A stretch of DNA of 64,000 nucleotides. Origin: Lyophyllum atratum (Eukaryota; Basidiomycota; Agaricomycetes; Agaricales; Lyophyllaceae). Below the pieces are notes generated by a model. That model was not told where the DNA came from and searched no databases. It saw nothing but the letters and a program-made list of their open reading frames with translations. The position numbers and the translations under genes are program-made. Positions 24,106 to 36,279 of the stretch are shown here, piece by piece. The first letter of the stretch is position 1. Each line of letters starts with the position of its first letter. The stretch spans positions 2,170,001 to 2,234,000 of the forward strand of contig JACGCN010000002.1 in assembly GCA_014905825.1 (NCBI GenBank). The letters are read 5' to 3'.

Positions 24106-27016
24106 ATGCCGCCGCGTCGACGGCCCCAGTTTACCCAGGAAAATATCGACCAACAGCTGCAGCAGATCCACCTTCTTGATCCTTCGTCTTCGTCGGAGAA
24201 CCTTGAACAGCTCGGCCCTGTCATAAAGCAGATACACAGCAACCGCCAGCAGGAGATCTTCCTGCGTACAGTACAGGGCCTCATAGAATCTAAGGACGCC
24301 GAGATTGAGAAGATATGCGGAGACAATTACCAGGACTTTATCTCCTCCGTCTCGACGCTATTCACGGTGAAATCTTACACCGATAAGATGAAGGAGAACA
24401 TCCAGTCCTTGGATACCAGTGTCTCACAGCTCGGACGGGGTCTTGTCGACAAGAAACGCACACTGCTCCAGTCCAAGAAGACCGCCTGCAAACCTTGATG
24501 AGGCGATTGACACGCTCCAGGCTTGCCTGCGCGTGCTCGACGTTGTCAACCGCGTCGGTGAAATGATCAAGGAAGGAAAATACTGGGGCGCGTTGAGGGT
24601 CCGTCGTCTATATCGCGTGTCAAGTACCCTCAATGTAACAATGTATCATTTTTACAGTCTCTCGAAGATATTCAGAGCATGCCTCCAACGTCTCTGTCGC
24701 AGACCCCTTCTTCCAACATCTTCTCTCGTCGTTACCCTCACTGCGTGCGCAGATTAAAGATGCAGTCACTGCATCCATGAAGCAGTGGCTCCTTGAGATA
24801 CGCAATGTAAGTACGGAGGTCGGAAGGCTAGCTACTGAGGCCATGGAGACGCGGACACGACGTTGGAGAGCTAGACGAGAGAAGGACCAACTGCTGCGAA
24901 TGAGTCGCGTTGGTAGCGCTGTTGAAATGATCACTTATGAAAAGACTGAATGTAGGTCTAATCCAGCTGTTGTGCTCAGCTATACTAAGTTATATATCAT
25001 CACAGTCAATGTATTAGAGAACGATACCATACACGTGGACTTCAAACCCTTGTTTGAATGTATCCACATCTATACCACCCTCAACTCGCTGGACGAGTTG
25101 CAGAAATCATACCAAGCCGATAGGAAGGTACGATATTTTCCCTTTGGTCATTGCCTCCACTTAAAACGGCCTCAAGGCGCAATCGGACCTAATTCTCCCA
25201 AACCCATTACCATTAGCATTCCTGCCTCAACTGACACAGGAAATATCTGGATTCTTCATTGTTGAAACTCATGTGCTCGAAACAACTGGCTCATTCCGAT
25301 CGGAACGCGAGGTCGAGGAACTCTGGGACTCACTCGTCGTCGGCCTTGCTGATTCCATCACAAACGCCCTTCGGACAGAGAATGATCCTGAAGAGTATCT
25401 GCGCGTCAAGGAATGCCTGCTTGGTTTCATCATGACCTTGGAAGTAAATGATGAGCCTTTGATACCTCTCGAATTGACTGACACAGGATTTGCCAGACGT
25501 CACCGTACTCGACCGAATCACTCCAATCGTTCATTCTCCTTCTATTTGAAAAATACGCCAAGCTACTCGAAGCACAGTTTAGTCGACGCTTTGAATCAGT
25601 AAGATCCAGAATCAGTAAAATGGACGTTGCTTCTACGCCTCTTCTAGATCGTTCATCAAGACGACCATCTACCTATGCAAATCGATGCTAAGACTGAGGC
25701 CGATGCCGTGCTTGAAGTGGTCTTCGTCAGTGATGATGATAAAGCGCAACTTCAGCAGTACGTCTGCTGCTTTTTACCTTGCATACTAGGGCTCATGAGT
25801 ATCAGGTTGACTCCCCCTTATACCCTCCCATGGTCGCAAACTTTCTATCTATGTTGCCAAGATGTAAGCTGCTTGTACTTTCTAATGTGATCCCTGATTT
25901 ACGTCCTATCAGATACGTGGATTCATCCAGAAGTTCTATGCCTTCGTGGAAGGGGTCTCTCAACACCATCGTAACATTGATGAACCTTTGAGCAAGGTAA
26001 TACCTATCAAAGCAACACCGTTACTTAGCTAACGCGCGGGCTTCCAGTCGCTGGATAGTCTCTTGATTGAGCACATCAGCGAGCCAATAGGCAAGCGACT
26101 CGCAGGGACATCGACTCTCTCGCAGATCGCCCAAATAGTCACCAACCTAGAGTACTTCCAAGCAGCATGTTCAGAGCTAGAACGCTCGCTCACCAACCTC
26201 CGGTATGTCCGTATAGTACACTATCGTTCGAGGCTTGACAGTTTCTGTCCTTCAGGTCTGCACAGCGTGGTGGCGCTATTCGGCTCACTGCCCGCGCCTC
26301 ATTCGAGGCTACTTTATCCCGTTCTCTCGCACGCATCACTGGCCTCATCACTTCCAAGCTCGATCAGTTCTTTGAACTCTCTGAGTATGAGTGGACACCA
26401 CCAACACGGGAGGATGCACCGAGCATGTACCTTTACGAGTTGGTCAATTGGCTGACAACGGTGGTTGACTCCCTCGTGATCAAGGAAACTTATAAGGACG
26501 AAGCCTACAAAGGAGCACTGGAATACATCGCCGGATGTTTGATGGTACGTTCGGACGAAGCACAACCTGCCTACGCCCAGTCTGACCCATCCCTTGCAGA
26601 ATTTCTTGACCGGCAGAGATATACCCATGATGAACGAGAATGCGATATCAAACATATTAATTGACGTGGACTTCTTAGAGGAGGAGCTCAGGCGGATAGG
26701 GAGATCACATCTCTCCACCGTATTTGTGGAGCTGCGTATGGTGAGCTCTCCCTTTGGCCTAAGTGCGGAACATATCACTTACCAAGATAATAAGACTACC
26801 TCTATCCCCCTGACGGACACTGTGCACGAGTATTTGGTTCCTGCCATGCGGCATACATCGTACAGCGCTGTCAAACATAAACGCCTGCAGGCACTTCTTG
26901 AGAAGCTGGCCAAATTTGGCACCACCCAACGTGATCCAGCAGCTAGGGAGTTGGCGGAGAAGCGCAGGAAGCAGGCCGATGCTGTTGGGAGAGTGTTCCC
27001 TGGGGAAGGGCGCTAA
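24106..27016 (+). CDS. SEC15: exocyst subunit SEC15, with two one-base frame breaks
   Basis: Twelve exons (24106-24598, 24658-24951, 25006-25127, 25177-25443, 25497-25598, 25648-25757, 25806-25863, 25913-25996, 26048-26202, 26256-26544, 26600-26740, 26795-27016) cover about 778 codons. SEC15 is the exocyst subunit that binds the Rab GTPase on secretory vesicles. Family blocks include DNYQDFISSVSTLFTVK, the ANLDEAIDTLQACLRVLD helix, ARREKDQLLRMSRVGSAVE and LPWSQTFYLCCQDIRGF. As written the frame breaks twice. One base too many occurs at about 24487, where SKKTA should run straight into ANLDEA, and read-through would hit TGA at once. One base too few occurs at a C run at 24704-24707, before FFQHLL. 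All other exons are intact, so sequencing error or a very recent lesion is likely. Confidence 0.9.
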
Positions 27017-27265
27017 CTACTTCTTGTATACCCTTATGTGATTTATGAATAAGAGGTGGTATGATATGATCATTGGTCTATGTGAACGAGGATTTTAGAA
27101 AGACTCCATTGCCATGTATGTGTACATGGAACACGAGCAGGGAAGAGAAAGACTAGAGATATGAATTGGCGAGAGCGAAATGAGCAGCGGTGCAAAAGTA
27201 TTCCGGTGTCATGAAGGATCGTGCAACAACACTAATAACGTAGGGAGACAGGAGAAGAACAACCA

Positions 27266-28089
<824 letters not shown>

Positions 28090-28726
28090 GTTGGAAGAGT
28101 GTGGCGAGGAAGATGAAGAAAGTCGGTGAAGAGGACACTGGGAGAACAAGTCAGAGAGTTGCGATGGGCTTTGGCTCTGCGTGTGACACTTATTTGGAAT
28201 TCCGCTCTGTGGCACGTCTTTATACAATTTTTGTGCACAGCTCCGTAATCTTATCAGAGCCACTTTGAGTAATTTCGAGCGGCGGCGGCTGCGCGCTGCA
28301 CTGCTCTCAGACTGTCACTCAAGGTAGTTGTTGGCATTTATTCGTTTATTCGCGACGTGTACAACTCTACATGTGCGGTGGTACACGTTTTCATGTCACT
28401 CACCTAACTACAAGCAAGTCAGAGTTGGCAGGTTAGCAAAGCCCGCGACCATGAATGAACAGTCGGCCGAACTTCACTGTGGAGAAATAGTCAACGAATT
28501 AAACTTCGGCGAGTGAAAATGACTTCAAAAAATTCAAAAACAAACAGCGGGCGAAAGAAAGGGAAGGAAAAAATTTCTAAGCCAGTACATATTACAGATA
28601 CATTCGTATACTCTAATGCAAACAAGAGGGAGTGGAGATGAGGAAATGAAAGTATGAAGTAAAAGAAAGGAAGTCGCAATCCGGTCGTGACTTGGTCGTG
28701 ACCCTTTTAAAGGAAGCAGATAGCAC
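28090..28726. other. intergenic, ARF1 promoter and phosphatase 3' region
   Basis: 637 bp between tandem minus-strand genes. It contains GC-rich triplets near 28278-28300 and A-rich tracts near 28520-28580. No coding signal or RNA gene was seen. Confidence 0.5.
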
Positions 28727-29420
28727 TCATCGTAAACCCAGAGCTTTGAGCTTGCGGTCGAGTTGCACCCTCCAAGTGGCGTAGTACCCGTTGGCAGGGG
28801 ACGGTGCGTATTGACAAAGCCCAAACAGGACCAGCTGCTCCTGGAAGCCTGGGTTGGGCCAGATTTGGTCCCGGGCTTGAATTCAAGAGTCATTCAAGTG
28901 ATCTTGTACAGAGGCGGGGGTTCCATACCTGCTCTAACCATGTCCAGGGCTTCGGTAGCGCCTACTCGGCGACGCCACATCACTAGAGATAGCACACATT
29001 AAAAAATGCCAAATTCGCCGAAGACAGGAATCTCACAGTACGCCGCAACAACTGCTGCACTGCGAGATATTCCTTGGACACAGTGCACAAGGACATTACC
29101 CCCACTTCTTAATGCTTCTTCAATAAATTGACAAGCAGAAGGGAGGTGAATTAGAAGGTCTTCGTAATCGACATCCTCGACGGGTATACGCATATGACAG
29201 ATTCCGGACTGAGGTAATTCTGCGGGAATCTGTTCATTACAGACGGAGAGAATATGGGTGATGCGCCGCTCGGTCAAAGATCGAGAGGACTTGGCTGCCA
29301 GAATACTGTCGGAGCAGATAGCCGTTAGGTTTATATAAGGGAGGGAAAAAAACATAGCGCCACTAACTTCCCCAAAAAGAGTCTGTTCTCGATGACAGAG
29401 TTGATGTTCTTCCAGCCCAT
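28727..29420 (-). CDS. dual-specificity protein phosphatase
   Basis: Four exons (complement 29420-29368, 29305-29037, 28982-28929, 28875-28727) give 174 aa. It is a compact DSP domain with almost nothing added. The start MGWKNINSVIENRLFLGN is the usual entry strand, RIPVEDVDYEDLL contains the general-acid Asp region, and the P-loop HCVQGISRS (92-100) has Cys93 and Arg99. The C-terminus WPNPGFQEQLVLF is the typical last helix. The substrate is unknown; family members act on MAP kinases or other phosphoproteins. Longer in-frame starts exist upstream, but this one begins at the conserved domain start. Confidence 0.93.
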
Positions 29421-30453
29421 TTTTCTTAGTGCTTTGACTTTTTGGTGACTCGACTCGAATGTCGATTCTGAGCATGGCCACAAGCCCTGCTCTTGTACTA
29501 GTTAGCCATGGTGCACGGCAGCAAGTGAATGCCGTCCCCAAATTCGGGTGGCTCCCGCTCCCGTTTGCGCCATAGCGCGCTAGTTAGCATAATCTGGAGA
29601 AGTAGAAGTAGGCAGTGTCAGGTACGTAGGACGACCTTGGCGGGGCGATGCCCACGTGGTGGTTCGCGGGCAGATGTTAACAAAGCTCAACATGGAAAAA
29701 CACCGCCGCTCAGCACGTTTTTCTCTTACCACTTTGGGAAACCCGGCGGGTACCGCACATCTCCTATGGCGATGCACAATCGTCGATAACCTTAGTAACA
29801 CCTGGTAACAAGCGACTTGGGCTCGTATCATCCCTGCGTCCGGTCAGGATCAGCTTCTAGGTGACATTCTTGCCAAAATCTGCAGTCGACTTCGGACCTG
29901 GCTACTCAAGTAACCGAGTGCGCGACTTTTTGGGTTCGGATGTCTAAAAAAACCCTGTATCTCAAGGACTTCTCCAGTAGCATGTCACTGCACCGCGCTT
30001 GTCGATCCTCAAATCCACAACGTGGCCTCGGAGATATTCTAAAGGTACAAAACCAGTTCAACCTATGTAATTCGCCTATTTACAAGATTAATTCAAAATC
30101 GGATAGGTTTGGATTGTCGCCCAAGGTCCGGATTCGGCTCCAAATACAACAAGTAGCCGGATCAGTCGTTAAACGACCTCCAGAAGAAACATCGATAGCC
30201 TTGCATGTTGCATGTATTTAGTTCCTTTGCATACATGTTCACGGATGGTCGTCATTCATCCACCCCGTATCCAGCCCTAAAACGCCTGGTGTTGGCGATC
30301 AAGCATCGCGTAGGGGCGTGGATATTTGATGTGCATGGAGACGGCAAGGCTCATGGTTACATAATCCCCTTCTTCCTGTTCAGCTCAACAGCTGCTATAA
30401 AATAGCTCAGCTATTGTCCTGAATCCTTATTCTTAACAACCCAACAACCTAAC
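29421..30453. other. long divergent intergenic region
   Basis: 1,033 bp between the phosphatase (minus) and a small plus-strand gene. It has several short ORFs with no family character. I see no terminal repeats or tRNA. It may hold transposon remnants too decayed to name. Confidence 0.4.
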
Positions 30454-30987
30454 ATGAAGATCGAGTGGGCATCCTCAGTGAGTTGGCTCATCTGCTCAGG
30501 AATCCGCCTAACTAGTGCCACAGTTTCGCACTGATGGGTCGCGACGTAAACCACCACCATCATCCATGCATGGTTGGCTAGCAAAAATGCGCGGAACTCT
30601 ACTAGGGAACGAGACACTCCGAACCAAGGTACTTCTGCAGATCCTGTTGCTCAACATCCTTCTCAATACTATCGCCAGGGAATGCGCGAAATGCAAGCTG
30701 CACGTAATGCTCGGAAGCAGAAGCGCAGTGTCCAAAGTGGGCGAAGTGTCTTCGGTTTCTTCAGTAACCGAAAGAAGTCTGCAAATGTTTCCTCCCGTGG
30801 TAATATGGGTGCCAGACGAGGCCATCGACCAGCTACCCTATCTCGCCCCCCTCCGTCCCGGCGATCGACTCAGAGATCGCAAGGAGCAGCCTCAACGCGA
30901 CCATCGATGACACCGAGGGCCAGCCATAACAGTCGATCGAGTCATTCCCGCCCACAGTATATATCTCGAAGATCCACCCGACGGTAA
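30454..30987 (+). CDS. small basic Arg/Ser-rich hypothetical protein
   Basis: Three exons (30454-30477, 30524-30628, 30679-30987) give 145 aa. All junctions are phase 0 with GT-AG introns of 46 and 50 bp. The middle exon codes MHGWLAKMRGTLLGNETLRTK and joins to GMREMQAARNARKQKRS. The remainder is Arg, Ser and Pro rich (RPSMTPRASHNSRSS) and looks disordered and nucleic-acid-binding in composition. The GTLLGNETLRTKG stretch faintly recalls CsbD-like stress proteins, which I consider weak. No signal peptide or membrane segment is present. The splice model is supported mainly by frame consistency. Confidence 0.5.
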
Positions 30988-31359
30988 CAGCAACCGCTGA
31001 GCATGTGCTGTCGGTGTGAATGTTTCTTATTGTTGTCTTTATCTTTATACTGTTATATTGCCCGCAACTTGTACAATAATGATTTGCCTCAGTGGTCGTG
31101 TATAGGACTCTATCCATATCTATATCCCGCTCCATATATCCCATCTCCACATCCCCGGTTGAGCAAAAAATGAGATCAATTCAAGGAAGCGTCACTCGTG
31201 GTTCGTAAGCGACGGTTTCCACGGAGATTTCTGGAGCACTGGTTTGCAGACTTGAATAAAACCTAGAGGTCATATCTTCTGCTTCTGCTTCCCGGTCAGC
31301 TCAGGCAGTTGACGCCACACTTGTGGAGAATTTCAGCGCTGGCGCTAGAATAATTGTCC
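30988..31359. other. intergenic, tandem genes
   Basis: 372 bp. T-rich poly(A)-type tracts near 31020-31080. Nothing else was recognised. Confidence 0.45.
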
Positions 31360-31903
31360 ATGCCACCTGCCTTTCCGAGGTCCATTGTTTTCCTAACATG
31401 CTTCTCGTTATTCCTGGCCACAGCCATACTGGTCCTTTCACTACTTAACTTAGGTCGACTTTCGGTAAGCTTACCTCTACAGCTCACTCGACCACTTCTC
31501 ACTTCCAGTCCTTCAGTTATGGATGGATCCCGCATTCGCAATCTGTACCCTGGTGTATCATACGAGTTTGCTCGTTCTTGTCTACGTCCGCCCTCAAAAG
31601 GCTTCTATGTTTCTTGTCCCATCGATTGCCTGCGCCTACTTGCTGGCGGTAGCATGGCTAGCTTCCTTCTCAGTCATGGCCATCTTGGGATGTGGAAGAC
31701 ACGCCCATCTGCAATTCTCTGGGATTGTCATCTTCGCAACGCCAGATGACTCGTATCCTATCACACTTCACACGTTCGAGTGCATACTTGTCCCCTGCGA
31801 GTCTATCATCATATGTAGCCTTGCGGTAAGGCTCACTCTGCATAGGAGAACGGCGAAAGCGTTCCTCGAGGATCTCAACAAACGGTCAGCAAGTCGATCA
31901 TAA
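31360..31903 (+). CDS. small multi-pass membrane protein
   Basis: Two exons (31360-31464, 31517-31903) give 163 aa. The first exon codes one hydrophobic helix (IVFLTCFSLFLATAILVLSLL). The second begins LWMDPAFAICTLVYH and has further hydrophobic stretches (LLVLVYV, CAYLLAVAWLASFSVMAIL, ILVPCESIIICSLAV), so about four membrane spans. The C-terminus is short and basic. I cannot name the family, but the MDPAFAIxTLxYH block also appears as MRLNPCIAIYTLLYH in the gene at the right edge of the window, so the two are probably paralogues. The acceptor at 31516 was chosen because the nearer AG at 31506 leaves the frame. Confidence 0.65.
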
Positions 31904-32172
31904 GTTCTGGCCACTCCTTACCTTTCCTCTAGACCACACCATGCCGACGCAGATATCACTAGTTCCTCTTCGGAGCCCTCGCATCAAGAGCCATGGATCC
32001 GCGTCAGTGCTTGTGCAACTTGTGAAAGACGCCAGGGCACGTCCGACGCAGTCCTTGAACTCAAGCACGTTATTTAATGGATATTGGCTTGTAATGACTA
32101 GGAACTTCAGTAGAGTTGCCTCTGAAATCTATCATTAGTCCGGAAAGACCTCATGAATTATAGGCGACAGAC

Positions 32173-33257
32173 TCAAGCAACATCTGCTACATGCTCCGTT
32201 TGCGTCTCAAGCTTCAACCCATTCTCAGCATGTTTCTTCTTCTTACGCCTCTTGCGCTTCTTTTTCTGCTTTGGACTAGCGCCTAGAGTATCAACCTTCG
32301 CGTCTTCGTCCGATTCGTCATCGCTGCCCGGTGGGGCGAGGTTTAGCAATGGTTGCTGTAGCAGGGCGGCCGACTGTGCTTGACGGCGCGCGTGTAGAGG
32401 CGTCGCCGGAGTTGATGTTAGGGGAACGTCAACTACTTTAAGTTCCTTGGGCGTATTTAACGGTCCAGCTGGACTTTCAATTAGTGACTTGATGAAGGAA
32501 CTAATTAGTCTCTCACCTGTAATTTCCTGAGAGGATTTTAAAGAATCATCTGGTACGTTTGTACCTGGAGGCGACATTGGTGCGGGCGCCGATTCCGTTG
32601 CGACGGCTGCGTCCATGGAGGGCTCCAGAGTCGAGAGCTTTTTCTTCCTTTTCTTGCGTTTGGCTGTTGCAGTAGGCGTGGATGGTTCTCCGAGGTTCTC
32701 AGTCACCATACTGATCACCTCCTCTTGCTCCTCCGTCTCAGTCTCCGGGAGAGCCAGAGGGTTGGGCGCTACGGCGCTACTCTCCGGCGCCATCTTACTT
32801 TTCTTCTTCTTCTTCTTTCCGTCATTACCCCCAAACGGGTCTACTCTGGCCTTCTTTTTTATGATTCCGGCTCTGCTTTCCTCCTCGTCCTCCGATTTCT
32901 CCTTTGTTTCACGTTCGTCCTCCCTAGACCGTTTGTTTCCCTTTCCGAGGAGCTGCCCCCTAAGACGCGCCGTTTCGCGTGAGGAGGCATGTGCCTCTGG
33001 GATGGCTGCGCCAACGCCGAGTCTATGTTAGACAAGTCAGGACTTTTCGAGATAGCTTGCGGCGAGACATACCGTGGAGGGCGATGCATGTACTCCTTTA
33101 GTTCAGCTTCTATATCCCTGCTGCTCTTGCTAGGCAGCTTTCGGGACGGTTTCACCCAAGAAGAAACCATTTCCTGCGCAAAAGACATCGACATGTCGAT
33201 TTGCGCCTGAAGGGTCTCCAGGTCGATGGAAGCCTCGTCCATTTCCTGGTTATCCAT
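32173..33257 (-). CDS. Lys-rich nuclear protein, possible DUF3245 N-terminus
   Basis: Two exons (complement 33257-33073, 33022-32173) give 344 aa. The N-terminal 70 residues are the conserved part: LQAQIDMSMSFAQEMVSSWV, then basic residues, then HRPPRLGVGAAIP. From memory this fits the fungal DUF3245 family of unknown function, unverified. The rest is low complexity, with three blocks of consecutive Lys/Arg (for example GKKKKKKSK and KQKKKRKRRKKKK) that look like nuclear or nucleolar localisation signals, separated by acidic and Pro-rich linkers. No catalytic motif. It is divergent from the Gemin2-like gene (203 bp between ATGs). Confidence 0.75.
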
Positions 33258-33460
33258 GGGAACTTTTAAATGACCGTAGTATCTCGGCTTAAGTGGATGG
33301 TCTTGTGAAACCCAATTACGAGCTGTGCGAAATCGACATGGTGAGTGCGGTCGAAGATCAGCAGTACTCAGTTCAAGTGCATCATATTTGGCGCAAATAG
33401 ATCAACCTCTTGCAAAACAGCTACACATCTGTTTCCTCAATAATTCTCACCGGTAATTCT

Positions 33461-34760
33461 ATGGCATCGCACAAACGCAAAAGAGACGAGCTTGAGGATT
33501 CAGACGATGACGAGCCGTCATTTGGAAGACAGATCTTGCCAGTCGCAAACCTCCCAGAAGATTTCGCGGAAGAACCAATGGATGGCTTGCAATATCTATT
33601 TACCGTCAGGTATGTCACAACGCTACGTTGTAAATGCGTGTCTCACAGCCTCCTGCAGACGAGATGCGCGATATCTTCCGCACGTAACGAGAGTAATGAA
33701 CCCATACGAAATAGATCCCCTGGCAGAGGTTCCGCGAACCGACAATCGCGTGATTCCGAAACACCTCACTTTGCCGTCTGAAGAATGGCGTTCAATCTTC
33801 GAGGCTCGGTTCAAAAACTTTCGCGATGTGAGCTGCGTCCAACGTCTCTCTTGACAACATCGCCTTACTTTCTTTTTCATAGAATATAAATCAACCCACG
33901 ATAGATGTACCTTTTACGCCTCGGACCGGACATCAGCGGCTCATGCCCGACAAGAAGGAAAGGGACCTATGGTGGGGCTTTCTAGCTGGGAAGCCGGAAT
34001 CGGAATGGAACCCTTTCAAACTGCCAAAACCGACTGCAGCACAGCGGCGCTTTTCAGGCCTTGCGCATCCGCATGTGCATGCACCTGAAACCCCTTCGGA
34101 ACGCAAGCGACAGGAATCTTGGCAGACAAACGACGAAGGAGAAGTTGAATTGGTATTACAGGTAGATCCCTCGGAATCACTACCTACACCAACAGGGTCT
34201 CCTACCCCTACGGATTTGGGGGAACCAGGTCCTTCTATGGCCGCCTCAAGCCCCCACACTATTGTATACAAGCCTCGAGAGCCAGTGCCATCTCTGCTGA
34301 GACATATCGATGAGGTAAGTGTTATTTGATCATAAGGCCTTGCATTTACGAAATACTTGTCTAGCGAATGGCCTTGCACCTTCTCATGTATTTTACGCAT
34401 TGGATCAGTCTTCATCTTCAGCAACCAGACCCTTCGTCCCGGCCAATCGAAACGCACACACGGTGGATTTTTGCTCTTCTCAGCAAAGTCGATGATCATA
34501 TAACCGCCGATGACATGAGTTTGCTGCGGAATCTGGCACGCGCTTGTATAGCCTTACTCAGAGAACTGTTGCAAGCGAAGACACCGCTTCCCAAGCCCGA
34601 GGACTCAGCAGGTACGGATAGGGACGGTGGCTATATGAGTGTACGCTCGTGTTGGATTATTGTGTCCGCAGTGGCTGGTGTCTGGGCTCAGCATGACCTG
34701 TGGATGGACGCTGAAGATATGCTGAAATCTCTCGGACCTTCGCTGAAGGTTGAAGCCTGA
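33461..34760 (+). CDS. Gemin2/SIP1-like snRNP assembly factor
   Basis: Four exons (33461-33609, 33659-33827, 33883-34314, 34365-34760) give 381 aa. Gemin2 holds a five-membered Sm ring during snRNP assembly in the SMN complex. Family features are the N-terminal PVANLPEDFAEEPMDGLQYL, VRRDARYLPHVTRV, and the helical C-terminal part HWISLHLQQ, RWIFALLSKVDDHITADDMSLLRNLARAC. A Pro/Ser-rich loop (residues 180-240) is inserted between the two parts, which is common in basidiomycete members. The identification rests on these motifs read by eye. With LSM3 and U1-C it is the third snRNP-related gene in the window. Confidence 0.8.
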
Positions 34761-35394
34761 AGGCTCGCGCAGTTGGTCCGCCCGACGCAGAATCATACTG
34801 TACTTTGGCTTCTTCGCTTCCTGGCTCATGGTCACTTCTGCAAGCTCTCCTCGGATTCTAGGCTGACCATAATATATCCTATGGCCCGAATATATATGTT
34901 ATCACTTGTGATAATCGTTTGATGCATGCTCGTCTGTCTTGACGAAGGTTCCGTGACAGCCACAGTACCTTGAGCTGTATGCCTTGATGTCTCGAACAAG
35001 GCGCGTGGGGGATACCTTGACTGGACTGACGCCGGGCTCCAGCCTGTGTTATCTAGCTTTGATTTTCAAGCTGCGAAGCTGCCTCAAGGCGTTGAAATGC
35101 GTTTGAAGCTTTCCCCCCTCCTTCTACCTGGCTGGTTCGTCTAGAACCTAACGCAAGAAGCATCGCGGCGTCTAGAAGAACTCCTAGAACAGGCAGTGAG
35201 GAACTACTCGAACGAAGCGCTGAAAGTCACGGTCATGTGACAACGTCCTCGCGAAGGACACTCAGACTGGCCACTGGACAGTATTAGTATTACTATTACG
35301 TTCAGTGTCCAGTCCACGTCCTTATAAATCTGGCACTCCTTCTTTCTTCCCTCCAACACCATTATCACCCGTACCTCTCTCTCAGTCGCCCAGC
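34761..35394. other. intergenic, promoter of GPI-type protein
   Basis: 634 bp. It contains the inverted repeat GGTTC-GTCTA-GAACC at 35134-35148 and two nearby TAGAA(G/C) elements, which could be heat-shock-type sites. No coding signal. Confidence 0.4.
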
Positions 35395-36140
35395 ATGCGT
35401 TTCTCTGCTGCCTTGTGTCTGTCATTCGTCGCCGCAGCGTTAGCATACCAGATTACCGAACCTTCCACCGCCAAGGGATGGTCCGATACCGGTGCCCAGA
35501 CGTACGGCCGATCTGGGTTATAACTTATGGAATGCTGTCCGCTCATGATCTTTATCAGTATAGCTTGGACTCGCAATAGTAACGATCCCTCCAACTTCAC
35601 CGTCGTCCTGGACAACGGGGTGACTACTGTGGTCTACCACTATGTGCATGTTGATCTGACACCCATTTGCGTTTAGAGCGGCAACCAGGTCCTTGCTGCA
35701 CAAGTTGACGGGAATCTTAACACAATCACTGTCAACCCTCCGAGCGGTGGTTGGCCTACAGCTGGATCGTTCCGTGTCATTTTCGCGCAGGACCCCGAGA
35801 ATTTGAGCACCGTTCTTGCTCAGTCGAGCGATTTTGATATAAAAGCCCCGACGACCAGCGGAACCACGCATACATCTACTGTCCCGTGCGTAAAAACAGT
35901 TGCGTGCTCCGACTCGTTGACAGAATAGTCCCTAGTACCATTGGAACGACCGCCAATGTTCCCAGCAAGACCGCGGTCATCCCCGCCACCACGACCGCTA
36001 TCGCTCCCTCTTCGACGACCGGTGTAGGTGATAACAACGGGCCCGAACAGAATGCTGCCATCAGTACATTCAGCGTGCCCTCAAGCCTTGTCCCATTTTT
36101 CGCCCCTTTATGTTTCTTTTTTGCCTTGATCCTTGCCTAG
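35395..36140 (+). CDS. secreted, GPI-anchored Ser/Thr-rich cell-surface protein (Kre9/Knh1-like domain)
   Basis: Four exons (35395-35501, 35559-35619, 35677-35885, 35924-36140) give 197 aa. The signal peptide is MRFSAALCLSFVAAALA. The next 100 residues (ITEPSTAKGWSDTGAQTIAWTRN, then SNFTVVLDNGSG and SGGWPTAGSFRVIFAQ) match the Kre9/Knh1-type Ig-like domain that is common in basidiomycete wall proteins. A Ser/Thr/Pro linker follows, then a hydrophobic end (VPFFAPLCFFFALILA) preceded by small residues, a GPI-anchor signal. The likely location is the cell wall or outer membrane face. Its precise role is unknown. Confidence 0.83.
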
Positions 36141-36279
36141 ATTCAGTGACTACCCTTCCTCTAAATAACTCGAGCTCGGACATCCTTCTTCAGTCATAAT
36201 AAATACGGACATCGCAACGGGACTGTTTCTTAAACACATTACTTTTAGTTACTTGGCAGCGGACCGTAGTTACCTCTTT

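Noticed and set aside
25444..25496. Third frame break in SEC15 near 25485
   Set aside because: Using the next AG (25496) as acceptor gives the conserved SPYSTESLQSFILLLFEKY in frame, so no indel is needed.
32615..33031. Plus-strand 138-codon hydrophobic ORF
   Set aside because: It is antisense to the Lys-rich nuclear protein; Lys codons read backwards give Phe/Leu runs that imitate a membrane protein.
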